Shown in pieces: positions 18,149 through 25,832 of a DNA stretch of 25,832 nt (positions are counted from its first letter, which is position 1; each line of letters begins with the position of its first letter). Source of the stretch: Gammaproteobacteria bacterium (lineage in GTDB: Bacteria; Pseudomonadota; Gammaproteobacteria; UBA4575). The position numbers and the translations under genes were made by a program. Under the pieces are notes generated by a model. The model was not told where the DNA came from, searched no databases, and was given only the letters and a program-made list of their open reading frames with translations. The DNA lies in contig JANQKJ010000127.1 in assembly GCA_028281205.1 (NCBI GenBank), forward strand, positions 1-25,832, given 5' to 3'.

Positions 18149-19414
18149 ATGGCCAAATCAGTACCCACCCCTAGCCTTAATTATCGACTCATCACTTGGG
18201 TACTTTTTCCTATTGCTTGTGCGCATACACTATACATCGCAGCTAAACATAAAAACTTAGCTTATATTTTTAACCGTATTGGATTGTTTAAGAAGCCTGC
18301 GCAAGTCAATCAGCCCATATGGTGTCACTGCGCATCAGTCGGTGAAATTAATACTGCACTTCCATTACTGCGAACACTCGTCAAGCAAGGTGAATCTTTA
18401 GTAATCACGACTAACACTGTTACCGGCTATGATACGCTTACCCAGGCCAATCTTAGCAATACTTGCTATGCATTTTTACCACTCGATTATTCAAGCTTTG
18501 CGCAACGTTTAATTAATTGTTTTACACCTAAACTATGCTTGATATTTGAAACCGAGTTATGGCCAAGCTTATTACTCACTACAGCACAAAACAAAATTAC
18601 TCTTGCCATTATGAATGGGCGCATTAGTGAAAAAACACTCAATGCACCCACTTTCTTATTGAAAAATTATAAAAAAATTCTTGCTCATACCCACACAATA
18701 GTCAGCAGTAGCGATGAAAATACTGTACGTTTTACTGCACTTGGAGCAAACACTGATGCGATTACTACTTTAGACAACCTGAAATTCGCTCATTTAAAAT
18801 CAACCAGTGCAGAGATGCTCAACAACCCTCTAAATTATGCATATCTATTATGCGTGTCTACACATGAAGGTGAGGAACAACAAATTTTAAAAGCATGGAA
18901 ACAACACTCTCAGAATCAACTAGGCTTAGTTATTGCACCGCGCCACCCCAAAAGGACAAGTGAAGTCTGCCAATCATTAGAACAATTTAACCTTGCTTAT
19001 CATCTTCACTCAAATAAAAACACAAACGCTTCTCTAAATACAGTTTATGTCATTGATACTTTAGGCGAGCTAATGCCTTTTATCGCGCATGCACACATAG
19101 TGTTTATGGGCGGTTCGCTGGTACCCATTGGTGGACATAATGTAATTGAGCCTGCACAATTTAAGCGCTGCATTTTAATTGGCCAACATCATGATGATTT
19201 CAAAAACATTGTTAATGATTTAAAGGCGATTAATGGCATTCAAACAATTGACAACGCTGAACAACTGGTCAAACTGACATTTGGCCTGTTTGATGATAAT
19301 GAAAAACGCATTCAAATGGGTGAACAAGCTTATCGCTATATTGAATCTAAAAAACAAGTATTAAATACTTATACTGAAATCGTTCAGGGACTACTCAACA
19401 CTCATACAGCATAA
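18149..19414 (+). CDS. waaA: 3-deoxy-D-manno-octulosonic acid (Kdo) transferase
   Basis: WaaA (KdtA) transfers Kdo from CMP-Kdo to lipid IVA at the cytoplasmic face of the inner membrane, the first step of LPS core assembly. The protein has 421 residues. An N-terminal membrane anchor (about 12-33) precedes the GT-B fold. The CASVGE motif carries the expected catalytic Glu66. STHEGEE (237-243), APRHP (263-267) and GGSLVPIGGHNVIEPA (321-336) are the conserved CMP-Kdo binding blocks. The start follows tolC by 10 bases without a strong Shine-Dalgarno sequence. The last 13 bases overlap the end of the convergent kdkA gene. The next enzyme in the pathway, KdkA, phosphorylates the Kdo; the presence of KdkA suggests this WaaA is monofunctional. 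Confidence 0.97.
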   Translation: MAKSVPTPSLNYRLITWVLFPIACAHTLYIAAKHKNLAYIFNRIGLFKKPAQVNQPIWCHCASVGEINTALPLLRTLVKQGESLVITTNTVTGYDTLTQANLSNTCYAFLPLDYSSFAQRLINCFTPKLCLIFETELWPSLLLTTAQNKITLAIMNGRISEKTLNAPTFLLKNYKKILAHTHTIVSSSDENTVRFTALGANTDAITTLDNLKFAHLKSTSAEMLNNPLNYAYLLCVSTHEGEEQQILKAWKQHSQNQLGLVIAPRHPKRTSEVCQSLEQFNLAYHLHSNKNTNASLNTVYVIDTLGELMPFIAHAHIVFMGGSLVPIGGHNVIEPAQFKRCILIGQHHDDFKNIVNDLKAINGIQTIDNAEQLVKLTFGLFDDNEKRIQMGEQAYRYIESKKQVLNTYTEIVQGLLNTHTA

Positions 19415-20115
19415 GCTTGCCTAAGTATTAAAAACATTTTGTCTGCATAATGCATTAGCGGGTTGAGTGATTTTTCTTTTCGCAAAGATCTTTCAAGTCG
19501 TTGTAAGCCCGCTTCCGCCCAATGCTTAGCATAAGGTTTGCGTTTACAACGATCGAAATCAATCAAGAAGATATTCTCACTATCATCAATCAGAACATTA
19601 TTCGCATTCAGATCCACATGTTGTATGCCACTATTATGAAACCGACGAATCAATTTGCCGATGCTTTCCCACATCTGATCATGCAACGGGGCTTGTACGA
19701 GTTTTTGTGCAAGTGTCAATGCATTAGGGATTTCACGCATCAATATATCCGCCTTATACAAAAGTCCGCGCCTCTCACAACGTGCTGCAATAGGCATAGG
19801 CACAGGCAAATCCAACTGCTGCATAATGGTTAACAGGCTCAGCTCCTGATAACAACGAGTGCTACCATAGGCAAGGAAAATAAAGTGATCTTTTGTTATG
19901 CGGGCCGGCACACCCCCACGCCAATAATGGCGCAATACCATCGGAATCCCTGCCTGGTTTAAGCGCGCTATCGCTTGCCTGCCACTATGCCAATCACCAG
20001 AATTATGTGCTTGAGCGGATTGAACCTCATCGAACCATGCTGTCTTAAAATCAGCATAAAACTCATCAAGCACCCAAAATTTTGTATTATGCTGGCTTAC
20101 TTCATGTATTTGCAT
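19402..20115 (-). CDS. kdkA: 3-deoxy-D-manno-octulosonic acid kinase
   Basis: KdkA phosphorylates Kdo at O-4 in the inner core of organisms that carry a single Kdo. With the ATG at 20115 it has 237 residues, close to the characterised Haemophilus enzyme; a TTG at 20154 would extend it 13 residues into the divergent gene and is less likely. The kinase-like landmarks are RHYWRGG (62-68), the catalytic loop HVDLNANN (166-173, Asp168) and IDFDR (185-189, a DFG equivalent). It is convergent with waaA, overlapping by 13 bases, and divergent from the glycosyltransferase gene. The combination supports a single phosphorylated Kdo in the core. Confidence 0.93.
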   Translation of the reverse strand: MQIHEVSQHNTKFWVLDEFYADFKTAWFDEVQSAQAHNSGDWHSGRQAIARLNQAGIPMVLRHYWRGGVPARITKDHFIFLAYGSTRCYQELSLLTIMQQLDLPVPMPIAARCERRGLLYKADILMREIPNALTLAQKLVQAPLHDQMWESIGKLIRRFHNSGIQHVDLNANNVLIDDSENIFLIDFDRCKRKPYAKHWAEAGLQRLERSLRKEKSLNPLMHYADKMFLILRQAYAV

Positions 20116-20144
20116 ATCTATAGTTAATAAATTTAGCCTAACTA

Positions 20145-21194
20145 ATGCGTTCAAATAATTCTAATTCTGGAGCTGAATCAATCTGCATTGTGCGCCTTTC
20201 TGCAATCGGCGATGTTACCCATATGCTACCTATCATACACAGCATTCAAAAATTTCGCCCGCATACACGTATTACATGGGTTATTGGTAAAGTCGAATAC
20301 AAACTGGTCGGAGATTTAACTAACGTAGAATTTATACAATTCGACAAAAGTTTGGGCTTGCGCGCCTATCGCAAGGTACTTAAGCAAATCCATGGGCGTT
20401 CATTTGACACACTATTAGCATGCCAAGTCTCACTTCGCGCTAATATCCTTACTGCGCTGATAAGTGCGAAACGTAAAATTGGTTACGACAAAGCACGTGC
20501 TAAAGATGGCCATACCCTGGTGATTAACGAAGCCATACCAGCGGCTAATGTTCATGTGCTCGACTCATTTTTTCAGTTCATTGAGCAATTAGGTATAGCA
20601 CATAAAAATTTAGATTGGTCATTGCCTATACCTGAAGAGGCTCATGAATTTGCTGAACATGTTATTCCGGATAATCAACCAGTGCTTGCTATTAGCCCTT
20701 GTTCAAGTCATACGCTGCGCAATTGGCACGTTGAAGGTTATGCCGCTGTGGCTAACTATGCGGCTAAACAGCATCACGCAAAAATAGTGCTACTCGGGGG
20801 ATTCAGCGCACTTGAAAAAGAATTCGGAGAAAAAATCTCAGCATTACTTGATCAGCCGGCAATTAATTTGATTGGCAAAGACACTCTAAAAAAATTACTC
20901 GCTGTTATACAGCGCTGCAACGTATTATTAACCCCAGATTCTGGCCCTGCACACATCGCAACTTGCGTTAATACCCCTGTGATTGCCTTACATGCAGCCA
21001 GCAACAGTCTGAGAAGCGGCCCATATTTGAGTCAAAACTGGTGTGTCGACAAATATGCTGAGGCAGCGTCCAAGCACTTACACAAAAGTGTGGACGAAAT
21101 CCGTTGGGGTACAAAAATAGAACAACCCGGCGTTATGCAGTTAATTGAAGCTGAAGACGTTATAATGAAGCTTGACCAGTTATTTAAACAATAG
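20145..21194 (+). CDS. Family 9 glycosyltransferase (LPS heptosyltransferase I-like)
   Basis: This 349-residue GT-B enzyme belongs to the ADP-heptose:LPS heptosyltransferase family, GT9. It has the N-terminal acceptor-domain motif VRLSAIGDVTH (16-26), the segment ISPCSSHTLRNW (183-194) and the nucleotide-sugar loop TPDSGPAHIA (263-272). Position beside waaA and kdkA suggests it adds the first heptose to Kdo, the WaaC role. The canonical heptosyltransferase I motif near residue 185 varies here, so another GT9 specificity is possible. Its start, 30 bases from the kdkA ATG, makes a divergent pair with little promoter space. It is co-directional with the DUF6165 gene, 9 bases downstream. Confidence 0.9.
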   Translation: MRSNNSNSGAESICIVRLSAIGDVTHMLPIIHSIQKFRPHTRITWVIGKVEYKLVGDLTNVEFIQFDKSLGLRAYRKVLKQIHGRSFDTLLACQVSLRANILTALISAKRKIGYDKARAKDGHTLVINEAIPAANVHVLDSFFQFIEQLGIAHKNLDWSLPIPEEAHEFAEHVIPDNQPVLAISPCSSHTLRNWHVEGYAAVANYAAKQHHAKIVLLGGFSALEKEFGEKISALLDQPAINLIGKDTLKKLLAVIQRCNVLLTPDSGPAHIATCVNTPVIALHAASNSLRSGPYLSQNWCVDKYAEAASKHLHKSVDEIRWGTKIEQPGVMQLIEAEDVIMKLDQLFKQ

Positions 21195-21203
21195 GTACTT
21201 ACA

Positions 21204-21590
21204 TTGCAACTACTCGCTCCTATCTCGGTTGGTGAACTAATCGACAAAATCACCATTCTTAAAATTAAACATAAAAAAGCCAGCGACAGCCAAAAGCTTG
21301 CCAATATTGAACGTGAGCTCAATGAGCTTGAACGCACTTGGCAACAAGAAAAATCTCCTGACCTAGATATCAGCGATCTATTCAATCAACTCACACAAGT
21401 CAACGAAAAATTATGGGCTATTGAAGATGACATTCGCGCTAAAGAAGCTGCTAATGCTTTTGACGATGAATTTATTCAATTAGCTCGCTCTGTTTACAAA
21501 CAAAATGATTTACGCGCAGAGCTAAAGAAACAAATTAATTTACGCTCAGGATCAACTCTAGTAGAAGAAAAACTATACCAAGAGTATTAG
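21204..21590 (+). CDS. DUF6165 family protein
   Basis: This 128-residue soluble protein begins with APISVGELIDKITILKIK, the hallmark of the DUF6165 family. The rest is charged and probably helical, with coiled-coil character around 25-110. The function of the family is unknown; members often occur near glycosyltransferase genes. It starts with TTG at 21204, 9 bases after the glycosyltransferase stop, with AGGT upstream, and is probably in the same operon. No membrane segment or signal peptide is present. Confidence 0.85.
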   Translation: MQLLAPISVGELIDKITILKIKHKKASDSQKLANIERELNELERTWQQEKSPDLDISDLFNQLTQVNEKLWAIEDDIRAKEAANAFDDEFIQLARSVYKQNDLRAELKKQINLRSGSTLVEEKLYQEY

Positions 21591-21595
21591 TAGAA

Positions 21596-22294
21596 TTAGC
21601 TGACTTGTTTTAAGCGCTTATAAAATGAAGCGATATACATAAACAGAAACATTGCTAACAGGCACTCCTTAGTTTCACCCGCGCGTATATCAAGCACATG
21701 CGGCACAGTCGTGCCAAATAACTTATACACTTTTTCATGCACACTCACTAACACAGCAAGCAAACAAGTGGGTATATTGACATACGTGGGCCATAACCAG
21801 GCAATAAACTCATTTGCTGCCAGTTGTTTTTTAGTTAGCAGAAAATAACTTGGAACCAAAACACCTCCAACAATTGCAGCTATAGTTAACAGCATACGTG
21901 GCACTTGATCCAGCAACGCGCTGGTATTGTGGAGATTGGTTTCCCCTTGGTCATTCACATCCATCCAACTTTCGGGCGTGGCCCAGCCAAACCAATGCTG
22001 TCCCCAGCTAATTTCCTCACCTGCGTAGTAAATACAACCCACAACCAGCAAGGTTAGCCATACTTTAAAAAAAGGAAATTCGAATGTTTTTACTAATAAA
22101 ACCGATTTAAGACCTACAATAATTGCAAGCAACAATACAACGAAAGTGTAATTCTCAATAATCCCAAGTTCACCATAAACATATTGATCTGACTCGGTGT
22201 TTATAATGCGCATAACGTAAGGGAATAACGCTACCAATATTGGTAACCATAACCACAGCCATTTAGGAAGATCGTTCGGATAGAGATTTTGCAT
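21596..22294 (-). CDS. Uncharacterised polytopic membrane protein
   Basis: This 232-residue inner-membrane protein has about six hydrophobic segments (10-30, 47-68, 76-92, 133-154, 163-184, 209-226). Between helices 3 and 4 lies a conserved-looking polar loop, GEEISWGQHWFGWATP (92-107) and NDQGETNLHN (114-123). Acidic, Trp and His residues at the membrane surface resemble an active or metal site. I recognise the GEEISWGQ...NLHN pattern from uncharacterised membrane proteins, without a known function. The ATG follows the stop of the kinase-like gene by two bases, so the two are translationally coupled and likely act together. Confidence 0.8.
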   Translation of the reverse strand: MQNLYPNDLPKWLWLWLPILVALFPYVMRIINTESDQYVYGELGIIENYTFVVLLLAIIVGLKSVLLVKTFEFPFFKVWLTLLVVGCIYYAGEEISWGQHWFGWATPESWMDVNDQGETNLHNTSALLDQVPRMLLTIAAIVGGVLVPSYFLLTKKQLAANEFIAWLWPTYVNIPTCLLAVLVSVHEKVYKLFGTTVPHVLDIRAGETKECLLAMFLFMYIASFYKRLKQVS

Positions 22295-22296
22295 AA

Positions 22297-22917
22297 TTAG
22301 TTTTTACTCGCTTGTTGCCCAAGGTATGCCCAATGTTTAAGACTACGATAATCGCGATGGTTCTTACTCCTCAGACCTAATTTAAACCCCAATGCCATAA
22401 AAGGATTAGGTGGGCATATGTGCTGCGGCATTAAATTGAAGTCATATAATTTTGGCACGTAGCTGCCATCCTCAGCTTTAATTAATCGAATATTACCAGG
22501 AGGTATATCCAAATCATACAGACCAACCTGGGCGGCCAGCTCAACGATTCTATAGCCGGCCTGTAATACTTCATCCGGCAAGCCATGACATTGCTGCATG
22601 AGATCTTCAAGCCAGATACCATCAATATATTCCTGGATAAAGGCGAGTTCATAGCCCTGATCCGGTTGCAAAAGCTGATAGGGTTTAGCCACATAGTGTC
22701 TTAAGCCATCAGTTTGGTAGGCAGTACTATTGCGTGAAAATTCAAATTCACCAATATTAACGTTGTACTGCGAGTGATATTTGTTGATGTATTCTTGCTT
22801 ATATACTTTTACGACAACCTGTTCGCCTTGCATGTCTGCAAGATAAACACAAGAACGACGTCCCTCACCTAACGGCTTAATAATAGTTAACTCATTCGGC
22901 AGTGCTAATTTGGGCAT
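22297..22917 (-). CDS. Small protein-kinase-like / LPS kinase-like protein
   Basis: This 206-residue protein has a minimal kinase fold. A glycine-rich loop LGEGRRSCVYLA (16-27) and the ATP-lysine in VVVKVY (Lys37) are visible. The catalytic loop reads YDLDIPPGN (134-142, Asp135 or Asp137 with Asn142), and YDFN (158-161, Asp159) stands for DFG. It is shorter than usual kinases in the C-lobe. Neighbouring LPS genes favour a role in phosphorylating a core sugar or lipid over a regulatory protein kinase, but this is inference. It is the first gene of a two-gene unit with the membrane protein, and divergent from the dehydrogenase gene across 77 bases. Confidence 0.82.
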   Translation of the reverse strand: MPKLALPNELTIIKPLGEGRRSCVYLADMQGEQVVVKVYKQEYINKYHSQYNVNIGEFEFSRNSTAYQTDGLRHYVAKPYQLLQPDQGYELAFIQEYIDGIWLEDLMQQCHGLPDEVLQAGYRIVELAAQVGLYDLDIPPGNIRLIKAEDGSYVPKLYDFNLMPQHICPPNPFMALGFKLGLRSKNHRDYRSLKHWAYLGQQASKN

Positions 22918-22994
22918 GGTAGAATTGCATCATATGCGCTAGAAATGGCGCGCAAGTATATACAATTATTACCCATCTACGATATTTATTCCTA

Positions 22995-23945
22995 ATGCCA
23001 TATAACGTTGGAATTATTGGTGCTGCAAGACGGCATCAAGGTACAGGCCCATTCATTGCCAGGAGCTTTGCCCGTTTAGGCCACAATATCGCGGGTGTGG
23101 TAGGCACTAGCGCAAACTCAAGCAAACAAGCCTGTAGTGATCTTGCTGCCAATTACAATATAGCTACGCAAGCGTATGGCGATTTTGAACACTTGGCCTC
23201 TGAACAGACTCTAGACGTAATTGTTATTTCTTCACCACCAAGTACCCACTTAAGCTATTTAGAACAAGCGCTTAACCACGGTTGCCATGTATTTTGCGAG
23301 AAGCCATTGTGGTGGCCAGCTGGTGACATTATTAATTTGACCGAAGCAGATTACCTAGACAAGATTGAACACATTATTGGGCTAGCACGTAGTAATCGAT
23401 GCTATATCCACATAAATACTCAATGGCCTTACACATTGAAAGACTTTATTCGCTTACATCCCAGCGCACTTATTAATAACAAAATTACCCAATTTGCCAT
23501 GCATCTGAGCCCACAAAGTGAAGGGATCAGCATGTTGGTAGATGCCGCATCCCATGGCCTAAGTATGCTCTACCAGCTAGCCGGACGCGGCAATATTGAT
23601 AATCTTCGCACCAGGCAAGAAAAAAGTTCTGTAGCAATAGATTTCGATTACTTACACTTTGATGGGTGTATAAAAACTACCTTAGGTTTTGTCCAATCCA
23701 ATGAAACTCCTAAGCCTGCAAGCTATCAAATCAATGGTTTTGGCGTGAAACGCATGGTTGCATTACCTGAATACCAAATTCAGTTACAATCCGACTTGCA
23801 AACAGTGTCTATACTAGATCCGCTTGATGCCCCAATTATGGATTTTTTAGCTGCGCTTGATGCGCAACTTGAAACTGACGAGTCAACCTTACGTCAAGGC
23901 GCTGTGCATTTATACCAATTGATTAAACATTTTATTAAGAGTTAG
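22995..23945 (+). CDS. Gfo/Idh/MocA family oxidoreductase
   Basis: This 316-residue NAD(P)-dependent sugar dehydrogenase has an N-terminal Rossmann fold (VGIIGAARRHQGTGPF, from residue 5) and the family motif CEKPLWWP (EKP at 102-104). A C-terminal alpha/beta domain holds the substrate. The dinucleotide motif is unusual, GAARRHQGTG in place of the common GxGxxG, so cofactor binding may differ. Members oxidise or reduce sugars and sugar nucleotides. It starts at an ATG without a clear Shine-Dalgarno sequence. The radical SAM gene begins 3 bases after its stop, so the two are an operon and probably consecutive steps. Confidence 0.88.
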   Translation: MPYNVGIIGAARRHQGTGPFIARSFARLGHNIAGVVGTSANSSKQACSDLAANYNIATQAYGDFEHLASEQTLDVIVISSPPSTHLSYLEQALNHGCHVFCEKPLWWPAGDIINLTEADYLDKIEHIIGLARSNRCYIHINTQWPYTLKDFIRLHPSALINNKITQFAMHLSPQSEGISMLVDAASHGLSMLYQLAGRGNIDNLRTRQEKSSVAIDFDYLHFDGCIKTTLGFVQSNETPKPASYQINGFGVKRMVALPEYQIQLQSDLQTVSILDPLDAPIMDFLAALDAQLETDESTLRQGAVHLYQLIKHFIKS

Positions 23946-23947
23946 AC

Positions 23948-25342
23948 ATGGAAAAGATTCATTCCGCAGATGGTGAAATACTAATGGAAGTTTCACCTCT
24001 AATCGATTTTCGCGGGCAAAATAATATTAAATCAACACTTAAAATTGTTGATACGCCCCTGCATGCAAAAAATCATCAGGACGCACATAAAGAAAAGCAA
24101 GTAGAGCTTTCACCTATTCATGACTTCTCTGCCAAATTGCGTCAACCATCTATCATTAATACTCTTAAAGAATATGTACAGTGGCAAGTGAAATGGCGTG
24201 ATGCTTACTCTCAGGGACAATCAATTGATGAAATTCTTGAGCAAGCGCCTAATCATGCTCCCTTATCTATTAATCTGGATGTCACGACTGCATGCAATTA
24301 TCGCTGTGATCATTGCGTTGACATGGACATTCTAAATACAGGCATTCGTTATGATCATGAGCAGTTAAAAAACTCACTCACCACTCTAATTGATAGAGGT
24401 TTACGCTCAGTTATCATCATTGGTGGTGGAGAGCCCACTGTCTACCCAGGCTTTGTAGACATAGTGAAGCACTTAAAAGCACGCGATATAAAAATCGGCG
24501 TGGTCACTAATGGCAGCCGCATGGACCGCATTGCTGAAGTTGCTGACGTCCTCACCAAAGGTGATTGGGTACGTTTATCTCTGGACTCAGGTGACAATGA
24601 CACCTTCCGCGCAATGCACAAACCTGTTAGCAAAAAAGTCACACTAGATTGGATTTGTTCACATATCCCTGAGATTAAAAAAATCAATGCTGATTTTCAG
24701 ATCGGCTATAGTTTTATTGTGGTATGGAAAGACTGCGAAGCTAACGACACAGAAATCATCGACAATACGGATGAGATTGTTCAAGCCGCTGAGCGCGCCA
24801 AGCACTACCAGTTTGATTATATTTCATATAAGCCATTTCTTACTCGTGCTGAAGAAAATAACGCTGAAGTTGTAAATCTCACCCAGGAAGAACAATCTAT
24901 TGACAACATTCTCAAGAAAATTCGTAGTTCCATAAATACGACCAAAGAACTACAAAATGAGCAGTTCTCAGTGATTGAAAGTACTAACCTGCGTGTCTTA
25001 GAGAACGGTAGCTATAAAGATTTTGTTGACCAACCGAGTACTTGCCACATGCAGTATTTTCGCCAAGTGTTAAGCCCACTCGGAGTGTTTAACTGTCCTG
25101 TGTATCGTCATGTGCCACAAGCATTGCTTGGTGGTAAACACGAGTACCAGAATGAAGATAGTTTTAAAGAAACGCAGAAAAATACACTAAGGCTAATAGA
25201 AGCATTCGATGCAAATTTTGAGTGTCGCAATGTCACTTGTTTATATAATCATGCCAATTGGCTAATTGAAGACTTGATTAGGAACCCAGAAAAGCTTGAA
25301 CAGTTGACACCTTCAGAAGAACGTCACGATTACTTTTTATAA
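23948..25342 (+). CDS. Radical SAM protein with C-terminal cysteine cluster
   Basis: This 464-residue protein has an N-terminal extension (1-105) without recognised domain, then a radical SAM core. The core contains CNYRCDHC (Cys116, Cys120, Cys123) for the [4Fe-4S] cluster and IIIGGGEPT (156-164) for SAM binding. Four Cys residues in the C-terminal part (366, 383, 426, 431) suggest an auxiliary Fe-S cluster of SPASM/twitch type. SPASM proteins modify peptides, or act as dehydrogenases or epimerases on sugars. The adjacent dehydrogenase and LPS genes favour a sugar substrate, as no precursor peptide gene is seen. It starts with ATG at 23948 and AAGAG upstream. Confidence 0.9.
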   Translation: MEKIHSADGEILMEVSPLIDFRGQNNIKSTLKIVDTPLHAKNHQDAHKEKQVELSPIHDFSAKLRQPSIINTLKEYVQWQVKWRDAYSQGQSIDEILEQAPNHAPLSINLDVTTACNYRCDHCVDMDILNTGIRYDHEQLKNSLTTLIDRGLRSVIIIGGGEPTVYPGFVDIVKHLKARDIKIGVVTNGSRMDRIAEVADVLTKGDWVRLSLDSGDNDTFRAMHKPVSKKVTLDWICSHIPEIKKINADFQIGYSFIVVWKDCEANDTEIIDNTDEIVQAAERAKHYQFDYISYKPFLTRAEENNAEVVNLTQEEQSIDNILKKIRSSINTTKELQNEQFSVIESTNLRVLENGSYKDFVDQPSTCHMQYFRQVLSPLGVFNCPVYRHVPQALLGGKHEYQNEDSFKETQKNTLRLIEAFDANFECRNVTCLYNHANWLIEDLIRNPEKLEQLTPSEERHDYFL

Positions 25343-25377
25343 ACTAACCACAACTGCATATATAGCAATTACTAGAA

Positions 25378-25832
25378 TTAAAATTCTTCCCAGCCGTTAC
25401 TATCCAGGTCGCTGCCCACAGCCTGTGAAAAATCCTGTGCCGATTCCTGTGCAGACCAAGGACGATCATTAGCGCGTCTTTCTACTCCGCCTGGAATCTC
25501 CCCGCCTGAAACATTAAGTTGGTCGCTTGTTTGGAAAAAGCTCACCAAGCTATTTAATTCATTACTCTGCTCAGACATAGACTCTGCTGCAGCTGCAGCT
25601 TCCTCAACCATTGCAGTATTTTGTTGAGTAGATGAGTCCATCTCTATAATGGCTTTATTAACTTGCTCAATACCTAACGCTTGCTCTTGTGACGCAGATG
25701 AAATATCACCCACAATCTCAGCCACTTGACGTACACTATCCATGATTTGTTCAAGCGTTTCTCCTGACTGATTGACCAGGTGGCTTCCATCAGTCACCTT
25801 TTGGACACTGTCTTCGATTAATTCTTTAATTT
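25378..25832 (-). CDS. Methyl-accepting chemotaxis protein, C-terminal part (partial)
   Basis: The gene runs off the right edge and only its last ~151 codons are visible. The sequence is the distal half of the MCP signalling coiled coil: SVQKVTDGSHLVNQSGETL, GDISSASQEQALGIEQVNKA and NTAMVEEAAAAAESM are typical methylation and adaptation helix segments. A flexible polar linker follows, and the protein ends GWEEF, resembling the NWETF-type pentapeptide that tethers CheR. The hairpin tip and sensor domain lie outside the window, so the ligand cannot be guessed. It is convergent with the radical SAM gene, 35 bases away. Confidence 0.95.
   Translation of the reverse strand, partial: IKELIEDSVQKVTDGSHLVNQSGETLEQIMDSVRQVAEIVGDISSASQEQALGIEQVNKAIIEMDSSTQQNTAMVEEAAAAAESMSEQSNELNSLVSFFQTSDQLNVSGGEIPGGVERRANDRPWSAQESAQDFSQAVGSDLDSNGWEEF

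Noticed and set aside
20116..20154. TTG start of kdkA at 20154
   Set aside because: It would run into the divergent glycosyltransferase gene; the ATG at 20115 gives the usual family length.
25371..25384. AGAATTAAAATTCT palindrome as a terminator between radical SAM and MCP genes
   Set aside because: It has only AT-rich 6-base arms, a 2-base loop and overlaps the MCP stop.

Overview
The window looks like chromosomal DNA of a free-living gammaproteobacterium of moderately low GC. The evidence is a core gene order (Pcm-type methyltransferase, rhodanese, TolC, WaaA) plus LPS-core enzymes (WaaA, KdkA, family 9 glycosyltransferase), a YjgR-type ATPase, ThiC and an MCP with a CheR-docking tail. Genus cannot be named from the sequence alone.

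Layout. 1-1040 (+): the 3' end of a yjgR-like ATPase gene, then a 143-codon gene of unknown function. 1041-1386: intergenic, with a possible 33-codon single-helix membrane peptide. 1387-13267 (-): a complete type I secretion locus. In transcription order it encodes a 2015-residue secreted cadherin/VCBS/RTX protein, an 88-residue very acidic protein, two different ABC exporter subunits (570 and 724 residues) and a HlyD-type adaptor. 13268-13651: regulatory region of the large protein, with a perfect CRP/Vfr-type palindrome. 13652-15547 (-): thiC, with a promoter but no visible TPP riboswitch. 15744-19414 (+): methyltransferase, rhodanese, TolC and WaaA. 19402-20115 (-): KdkA. 20145-21590 (+): a heptosyltransferase-like enzyme and a DUF6165 protein. 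21596-22917 (-): a kinase-like protein and an uncharacterised membrane protein. 22995-25342 (+): a Gfo/Idh/MocA dehydrogenase and a radical SAM protein. 25378-25832 (-): the C-terminus of a methyl-accepting chemotaxis protein, cut by the window edge.

How it works together. The large protein has RTX repeats and a C-terminal type I signal and no Sec signal. It should leave the cell through ABC pair, HlyD adaptor and TolC; a TolC gene lies 3.5 kb away beyond thiC. The two ABC subunits carry complementary defects in their ATPase motifs, so they most likely form an obligate heterodimer, as in the RtxB/RtxE system of Vibrio MARTX export. The 88-residue acidic protein between substrate and exporter is unrecognised. 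It ends in the same acidic-hydrophobic-Trp pattern as the large protein, which makes it the most intriguing gene here (second substrate or export chaperone). The right half is an LPS and surface-glycan region whose last four genes (kinase-like, membrane protein, dehydrogenase, radical SAM) may form a small undescribed sugar-modification pathway.
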